The notes under the pieces were generated by a model. The model was not told where the DNA came from, did no database searches, and was given only the letters and a program-made list of their open reading frames with translations. 33,123 bases of DNA, taken from NCBI GenBank assembly GCA_023265875.1, contig JAHFSF010000006.1, positions 1 to 33,123 of the forward strand, in the 5' to 3' direction. Within the stretch, counting starts at the first letter, position 1. Each line of letters begins with the position of its first letter. A program made the position numbers and the translations under genes. The stretch is from Gammaproteobacteria bacterium. Its GTDB lineage: Bacteria; Pseudomonadota; Gammaproteobacteria; Steroidobacterales; Steroidobacteraceae. This document shows, in pieces, positions 27,898 to 33,123 of this stretch.

Positions 27898-29000
27898 GAC
27901 AGCAACAGGATGGTGCTGGCGATTTCCCAGGACAGGTACACTTCGTCGTCCCATTCAACCGTCAATTTCGCGGAACGACGCAGGTTCTGCGCGCTGACCT
28001 GCAGCTCGGTGCCGTTCTTCAGGCGCACGCGATAGAGGGACTGATCGCCGAAGTAAGCCAGGTCCCAGACGGTGCCCTTGACGAGGTTACGGTCCTTCGT
28101 CTCCGGCGCCTGCCGGCTGAGCGTGATCTTCTCCGGCCGCACCGCAACGCACGCGGCACTCCCGGGAGCAATCGCCTCGTCCGACAGCACCGCCAGTTCC
28201 ACGCCGAGCGCCTCGCATCGCAACGACATCCGCCCGCCATCGACGCCAGTCACGCGACCCTCGAACAGATTGATATTGCCGACGAAGCCCGCCACATAAC
28301 GGTTCGCCGGAAACTCGTACACCTGGCCTGGCGTGCCGACCTGGGCAATGCGTCCATCCGCCATGACGGCAATGCGGCTCGCGAGCGTCATCGCCTCGCC
28401 TTGATCATGGGTGACGACGACGAATGTCGTGCCGAGCTGGTATTGAAGGTTTGCGATCTCGAACTGCGTGTGCTGGCGCAGCTTCTTGTCGAGTGCGGCG
28501 AGCGGTTCGTCCAGCAGGAGCAGCTTTGGCCGCTTGACCAGCGCCCGCGCGAGCGCAACGCGTTGTTTCTCGCCCCCCGACAGTTTGTCGGGCTTGCGGG
28601 CCGCCAACGGCTCGAGCTTCACCATGGCCAGCATTTCCGCGACCCGTTCACGGATCCTTGCGGCAGGAACGCGCTCTTTCCTGAGCCCGTATGCCACATT
28701 TTCGGCAACCGTCATGTGCGGAAACAACGCGTAGGACTGGAACATCAGGTTGACGGGGCGGTCGTACGGCGGCACATCGGTTGCATCCACGCCATCGATC
28801 AGGATCCTGCCCGAAGTCGGTTGCTCGAAGCCCGCCAGCAGCCGGAGCAGCGTTGTCTTGCCGCAGCCCGAGCTGCCAAGGATCGCGAACAGCTCGTTGC
28901 GGAGGAAGTCGAGCGACACGCGATCGACGGCTGTCACGTTGCCGAAGCGCTTTGTCACTTCGCGGATCTGCACCAGTGGCGTTGACGTAGTATCGGTCAC
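27894..29000 (-). CDS. ABC transporter ATP-binding protein, PotA type
   Basis: Walker A GSSGCGKTT, signature LSGGEKQRVALARAL, Walker B LLLLDEPL, C-terminal TOBE region; GTG start overlaps the upstream TGA. Confidence 0.93.
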   Translation of the reverse strand: MTDTTSTPLVQIREVTKRFGNVTAVDRVSLDFLRNELFAILGSSGCGKTTLLRLLAGFEQPTSGRILIDGVDATDVPPYDRPVNLMFQSYALFPHMTVAENVAYGLRKERVPAARIRERVAEMLAMVKLEPLAARKPDKLSGGEKQRVALARALVKRPKLLLLDEPLAALDKKLRQHTQFEIANLQYQLGTTFVVVTHDQGEAMTLASRIAVMADGRIAQVGTPGQVYEFPANRYVAGFVGNINLFEGRVTGVDGGRMSLRCEALGVELAVLSDEAIAPGSAACVAVRPEKITLSRQAPETKDRNLVKGTVWDLAYFGDQSLYRVRLKNGTELQVSAQNLRRSAKLTVEWDDEVYLSWEIASTILLLS

Positions 29001-30088
29001 AGGCCGGTCTTCACGCGCGACCACAGGCGGGTTCGCTTGCGCTCCAGCAGAGGATCGTGGATGACACCCCGGTACAGGCTTTGCTTCACGTCGGCGGGCG
29101 GATACACCGCAGGGTCGTCACGGACTTCCGGCCGCAGCAGCGGTATCGCCTTCAGATTCGGAGTCGCATAGCGGGTCTCGTCGCTGATCGCGGCGGCAAC
29201 TTCAGGTCGCAACAGATAGTTCAGGAACAGATGTGCATTGTCGGGATGTGGTGCGTCCGCGAGTACGAACCACATGTCGAACCACGCCAGCGTTCCCTCG
29301 CGCTGCGTCGTGTAGGCCAGCTCGACCGGCTTGCCTACTTCCTGCGCCCGGTGCATTGCCTGAGCGTAGTCACCCGACCAGCTCATCGCAATGCAGACCT
29401 CTTCGTTCGGCAGGTCGATCAGCATCTTCGCCGAGCTGAAATACCGGATGTACGGACGCACTCCCTTCAGCAATTTCTCGACGTCCGCCAGATCGCCGGG
29501 ATCGAGGCTGTTGGGGTCGTGGCCGAGATAGAGCAGCGCCATCGGTATGACATCGGTTGGTTCGTCGAGGAAGGTGATGCCACAGTCGGCGAACCGCCGG
29601 GCGACTTCCGGCTTGAAGATCATGTCGCCGCTGCTGACGGGCGCATTCGGCATTCGTTCCCGGATCATCTTGACGTTGTAGGTGAAGCCGGTGGTGCCCC
29701 ACAGGTAAGGCACGCCATACCGGTTGCCCGGATCCGCCGACTCCAGGGTCTTCATCACCCAGGGATCCAGATTGCTGATGTTCGGGAGCTTGCTGCGGTC
29801 CAGTGGCCGATAGACGCCGATCGGGATAAGCCGTGCGGAGTAACGTTCCGCGTGCGCGACGACGTCATAACCCGTGCGGCCGGCCAGCAACCGTGCCTCC
29901 GCCATCTCGGTCGAATCGTAGGTGTCGTAATTGACCTTGATGCCGTACTCCGCCTCGAAGTTGGCGATCGTGTCCGGGGCGATGTAGTCAGGCCAGGTGA
30001 AGACGTTGAGGATCTTCTCCTCTGCGCCTGCAGCCAGGGCAGTCCACAGCGTCGCAATGGCGGCAATCAGCAGCTTCAGCGGTCGCAC
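28997..30088 (-). CDS. Periplasmic polyamine-type substrate-binding protein (PotD/PotF family)
   Basis: Signal peptide LLIAAIATLWTALAAGA; EEKILNVFTWPDYIAPDTIANFEAEYGIKVNYDTYDSTEMAEARL; GTG start at 30088. Confidence 0.9.
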   Translation of the reverse strand: MRPLKLLIAAIATLWTALAAGAEEKILNVFTWPDYIAPDTIANFEAEYGIKVNYDTYDSTEMAEARLLAGRTGYDVVAHAERYSARLIPIGVYRPLDRSKLPNISNLDPWVMKTLESADPGNRYGVPYLWGTTGFTYNVKMIRERMPNAPVSSGDMIFKPEVARRFADCGITFLDEPTDVIPMALLYLGHDPNSLDPGDLADVEKLLKGVRPYIRYFSSAKMLIDLPNEEVCIAMSWSGDYAQAMHRAQEVGKPVELAYTTQREGTLAWFDMWFVLADAPHPDNAHLFLNYLLRPEVAAAISDETRYATPNLKAIPLLRPEVRDDPAVYPPADVKQSLYRGVIHDPLLERKRTRLWSRVKTGL

Positions 30089-30090
30089 GC

Positions 30091-31257
30091 CTACATGCCT
30101 TCGAGACCGCGCTTCAGCAGGGCGCGTGCGATGATCAGACGCTGGATCTCGCTGGAGCCTTCCCAGATCCGGTCCACGCGCAGTTCCCGGAAGAATCGTT
30201 CGGTTGCGTTTTCCCGCATGTAACCGCGCCCGCCGAAAATCTGCAGCGCGCGGTCGACAATCCGGTTCGCCGCCTCCGACGCATACAGCTTGGCGATCGA
30301 GCATCGTGCATGCAGCGACCTGAGTTCATCGCCGCGGTCATGCGCCTGGGCGGCCTCAAAGGTGACCAGCCGCGCGGCCCACAGCTCGGTGACGCTGTCT
30401 GCGAGCATCGCCTGGATCATCTGCTGGTCTGCCAGCATCCCGCCGCCGACGCTGCGCGTGGCCGCAAAAGCGCTTGCTTCCGTGATCAGGCGGCTGGCCG
30501 CACCGCAGCAGCGTGCGGCGATCATCAGCCGTTCGCGGCGGAACCAGCTGTGCGCGAACTGCATGCCGTCACCCTCCGCGCCGAGACGCTGGTTCTCGGG
30601 CACGTGGACATCGTTGAACCGGTAGGTCGGATGATGATCGCCGAATGTATGGCTGAAAAGCGGCGTCCGCACGAGTTCAATGCCATCCTGGGCCTTGTCG
30701 ACGAAGAACAGCGAATGCGACCCCGCGTGTGGCCCATCGGCGAGCGTGGCCTGCAGGATGAAGTAGTCCGCATGATTCGCGCTGGTTACATACCACTTCT
30801 CGCCGGAAATCCGGTAGCCGCCGGAAACCCGGCGGGCACTCGTCTCGATCGAAACATTCGAGCCGGAACCGCTCTCCGTAATCGCGTAGCACTCCTTGCG
30901 TTTCCCGCTGGCCAGTGGCAGGACATAGCGTTCGAGCTGTTCCTCGCTGCAAGCCTCGAACATCCAGCGCTGGGGTTCCGAAAAGCACCAGCAGAGCGCA
31001 TTCGTGACGCGGCCGAGCTGTTCCCAGACCGCGACCTGATCAACGATCCGCGCATCGCTGCCGCCGCGCGCAGCCGGCACATCCATCCCGCTGAAACCCA
31101 GTTCGATTGCGATGCGCTTGTGCCGCGCCTTCACTTCGGGCGGCAGCTTGCCTTCATTCAGTTCGGCCTGTACTTCCCACGGCATGAGTTCTTCGGTGGC
31201 AAACCGGGCTGCGCGATCGCGCCACGCGAGGGCTTCGGCATCGAGCTGGATGTGCAT
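30091..31257 (-). CDS. Acyl-CoA dehydrogenase family protein
   Basis: ECYAITESGSGSNVSIETSARR, WYVTSANHADYFI, ALQIFGGRGYMRENATERFFRELRVDRIWEGSSEIQRLIIARALLK. Confidence 0.93.
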   Translation of the reverse strand: MHIQLDAEALAWRDRAARFATEELMPWEVQAELNEGKLPPEVKARHKRIAIELGFSGMDVPAARGGSDARIVDQVAVWEQLGRVTNALCWCFSEPQRWMFEACSEEQLERYVLPLASGKRKECYAITESGSGSNVSIETSARRVSGGYRISGEKWYVTSANHADYFILQATLADGPHAGSHSLFFVDKAQDGIELVRTPLFSHTFGDHHPTYRFNDVHVPENQRLGAEGDGMQFAHSWFRRERLMIAARCCGAASRLITEASAFAATRSVGGGMLADQQMIQAMLADSVTELWAARLVTFEAAQAHDRGDELRSLHARCSIAKLYASEAANRIVDRALQIFGGRGYMRENATERFFRELRVDRIWEGSSEIQRLIIARALLKRGLEGM

Positions 31258-31262
31258 GTAGT

Positions 31263-31928
31263 CTAGCTCCCGCTGGACGCGACAGGTTGACGAATGTGCC
31301 TGGGAAAGACATCTGCCAGATACGACATCGTAATCCGCCGCGCCAACTCCCGGCTCATCGATTCCGGCCGCACCAGCAGGTCGAGCCACAGGCCATCCGT
31401 CAGCGCCGACAGCCCGTCCGCCACCAGCGCCGGCTCGACACCGGGATACTCACCCTGTTGACAAAGCTGCGTGCACATGGCGCGGACCATGTCGTCGTAC
31501 GATTTGTCCCGTGCGGCGCAGATGCGCCGGTAGGTCGGTCGAAACTTGCGTTCCCCCCAGAATGCGAACCAGACCGCCAGCTTGTCCCGCGCGCAGATGC
31601 CGCGCCGGAAATCCAGGTCCACCATCGCCAGCAGGCCTGCGACCGGCGAAGACTCCGCGGCCGCAGCCGCGGTGCGGCAGGCGTTGCGGTACTCATCCGC
31701 CAGGTAGCGCAGGGTCTCGGTCAGCAGCCGCTCCTTGCTGCGGAAATGCAGGTTGATGATCCCCTGGCTGAGTCCCGCCTCGCGCGCCACCGTGGCGATG
31801 GTCGTATCCGCAAGTCCGCGCTTCGCGACACAGCGGATTGTGGCCTCGATCAACTGCTGTCGGCGCTGCTCCGGCGGCGCCGTGCGACCCCCCGCCCCGG
31901 CCCGGTGCGGCCGTTTCGTGCTCAGCAT
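31263..31928 (-). CDS. TetR-family regulator, BetI-like
   Basis: N-terminal HTH RRQQLIEATIRCVAKRGLADTTIATVAREAGLSQGIINLHFRSKERLL; C-terminal region (VWFAFWGERKF...ALTDGLWLDLL) resembles BetI. Confidence 0.85.
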   Translation of the reverse strand: MLSTKRPHRAGAGGRTAPPEQRRQQLIEATIRCVAKRGLADTTIATVAREAGLSQGIINLHFRSKERLLTETLRYLADEYRNACRTAAAAAESSPVAGLLAMVDLDFRRGICARDKLAVWFAFWGERKFRPTYRRICAARDKSYDDMVRAMCTQLCQQGEYPGVEPALVADGLSALTDGLWLDLLVRPESMSRELARRITMSYLADVFPRHIRQPVASSGS

Positions 31929-32013
31929 AATTCCGGTTAAATCAATCAGTTAGAAGACAGCGAACTGGGTCCTGATGGTCGATTCTACGGCATCCCGCCG
32001 GCAATGCAATGAA

Positions 32014-32027
32014 TGAATGACTATTCA
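32014..32027. promoter_or_regulatory. Candidate TetR-type operator TGAATgactATTCA
   Basis: Perfect 5-bp half-site inverted repeat between the divergent TetR-family gene (start 31928) and the aminotransferase gene (start 32107). Confidence 0.4.
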
Positions 32028-32106
32028 ATGAACGTGGACCGGGGCACCGGTTTGTGCGATCCTGAGCTTCCCTATTCCGGCCTGCCGTGGCAGGAGGGCC
32101 GCCGCG

Positions 32107-33123
32107 ATGACCCGCGACCTCAGCCGTTCGAATGCCCACTTCCGCAAGGCCCTCACCCGCCTGCCGCTGGGCGTCTCGTCAGACTTCCGTTACTGGGGCC
32201 AAGACCGGACCCTCTACGTCGCCGGCGCCAGGGGTGCCCGGCTGCGCGACATCGACGGCAACGAATACATCGACTACCGGCTGGCGTACGGCCCCTGCAT
32301 CCTCGGCTACGCCGATCCGCGGGTCGACGCGGCGGCCCGTGCGGGCATGGAGATGGGCGGCGTCTTTGCGCTGTCAACCGAGCGCGAATATGCCGTGGCC
32401 GAGCGCATTTCGCGCATGGTGCCGGCCGCCGAGCTGGTCCGATTCTCGAATTCCGGGACCGAGGCCGTCATGGCGGCGTTACGGCTCGCCAGGGCGCACA
32501 CCGGCAGGGATTCCTACGTGGTCGTCGAGGGTGGTTATCACGGGGTTTTCGACGCGGCGCTCTGGTACACGCCGATCGAGGACTGGCGTCCGTCTGCCGG
32601 CGAGCCGCACCTCGTTCCCTACAGCGCCGGCGTGCCGGGGATCCTGCGCGCGTTGCTGCATGCCGTGCCGATGAACGACGCCGAAAGGCTGGAAAGCGTG
32701 TTCAAGGCTTACGGACATGAAATCGCGGCATTCCTGATCGAGCCGATCATGGGCAACTGCTGCTCGATTTCGGCGACGCGCCAGTACCTGCGCGATGCCC
32801 GCACCCTGTGCGACCGCTATGGCATCCTGATGATCATCGACGAAGTCAAGACGGGCTTTCGCGTCGCGCGCGGCGGCGTGCAGGAACTGATGGGCGTGCG
32901 CAGCGACCTGTGCACCTTCGCCAAGGCGATGGCAAATGGCTATCCGATCTCGGTGCTGGCCGGACGCGAGGACATCATGCGGCGCCTCGGCGATGGCGTC
33001 GTGCACGGCGGCACGTTCACCTGCCATTCCGTCGCCCTCGCCGCCGCCGAGAAAACCCTCGAAATCCTCGACGAAACGCCGGCGCTGCAGACGATCGCGG
33101 AATACGGCATGCGGATGCGCGCC
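32107..33123 (+). CDS. Class-III aminotransferase / glutamate-1-semialdehyde aminomutase-like, truncated by window edge
   Basis: Manual translation: MTRDLSRSNAHFRKALTRLPLGVSSDFRYWG...LVRFSNSGTEAVMAALRLARAHTGRD...LMIIDEVKTGFR...TFAKAMANGYPISVLAG. Open to the window end, so not in the ORF track. Confidence 0.9.
   Translation, partial: MTRDLSRSNAHFRKALTRLPLGVSSDFRYWGQDRTLYVAGARGARLRDIDGNEYIDYRLAYGPCILGYADPRVDAAARAGMEMGGVFALSTEREYAVAERISRMVPAAELVRFSNSGTEAVMAALRLARAHTGRDSYVVVEGGYHGVFDAALWYTPIEDWRPSAGEPHLVPYSAGVPGILRALLHAVPMNDAERLESVFKAYGHEIAAFLIEPIMGNCCSISATRQYLRDARTLCDRYGILMIIDEVKTGFRVARGGVQELMGVRSDLCTFAKAMANGYPISVLAGREDIMRRLGDGVVHGGTFTCHSVALAAAEKTLEILDETPALQTIAEYGMRMRA

Noticed and set aside
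29057-30223. 388-aa plus-strand ORF
   Set aside because: Antisense shadow of the PotF-like gene.
1-33123. Searched by eye for CRISPR arrays, tRNA/rRNA genes, transposases, integrases and prophage genes
   Set aside because: None seen; no direct-repeat arrays, IS-like terminal repeats or tRNA-like cloverleaf with CCA were recognised, though small RNAs cannot be excluded by eye.

Overview
High-GC bacterial chromosomal window, probably proteobacterial, with two main modules. (A) About 2.8-17.8 kb is an extracellular-electron-transfer (EET) locus. It has two OmcA/MtrC-type decaheme lipoproteins, a DmsE/MtrA-type decaheme cytochrome, and an MtrB/PioB-type outer-membrane barrel split by an in-frame TAG. 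Next come two receiver proteins (one with a duplicated hydrophobic hairpin tail), a membrane-anchored heptaheme cytochrome and a cytochrome b subunit. A convergent two-component pair follows: a sigma-54 response regulator and a histidine kinase whose sensor domain carries c-type heme motifs. I count 38 CXXCH motifs plus one CX4CH within about 14 kb. Regulatory signals fit together: a near-consensus -24/-12 (sigma-54) promoter before the receiver/cytochrome operon, and FNR-like boxes before both the decaheme operon and the kinase. (B) About 18-33 kb holds an M14-like peptidase and a TPR-sulfotransferase on the + strand. A long, tightly packed minus-strand gene set follows, read from 31.9 kb down to 20.95 kb: BetI-like TetR, acyl-CoA dehydrogenase, Pot-type ABC transporter, Rieske oxygenase, TonB receptor, beta-propeller-like unknown, Asp/Asn beta-hydroxylase. 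A class-III aminotransferase is divergent at the right edge. Module B looks like an uncharacterised uptake/catabolism locus for an amine-type substrate. Left edge: a partial S9-type peptidase and a bifunctional FtcD-like protein. All assignments come from reading the sequence; no database search was run.
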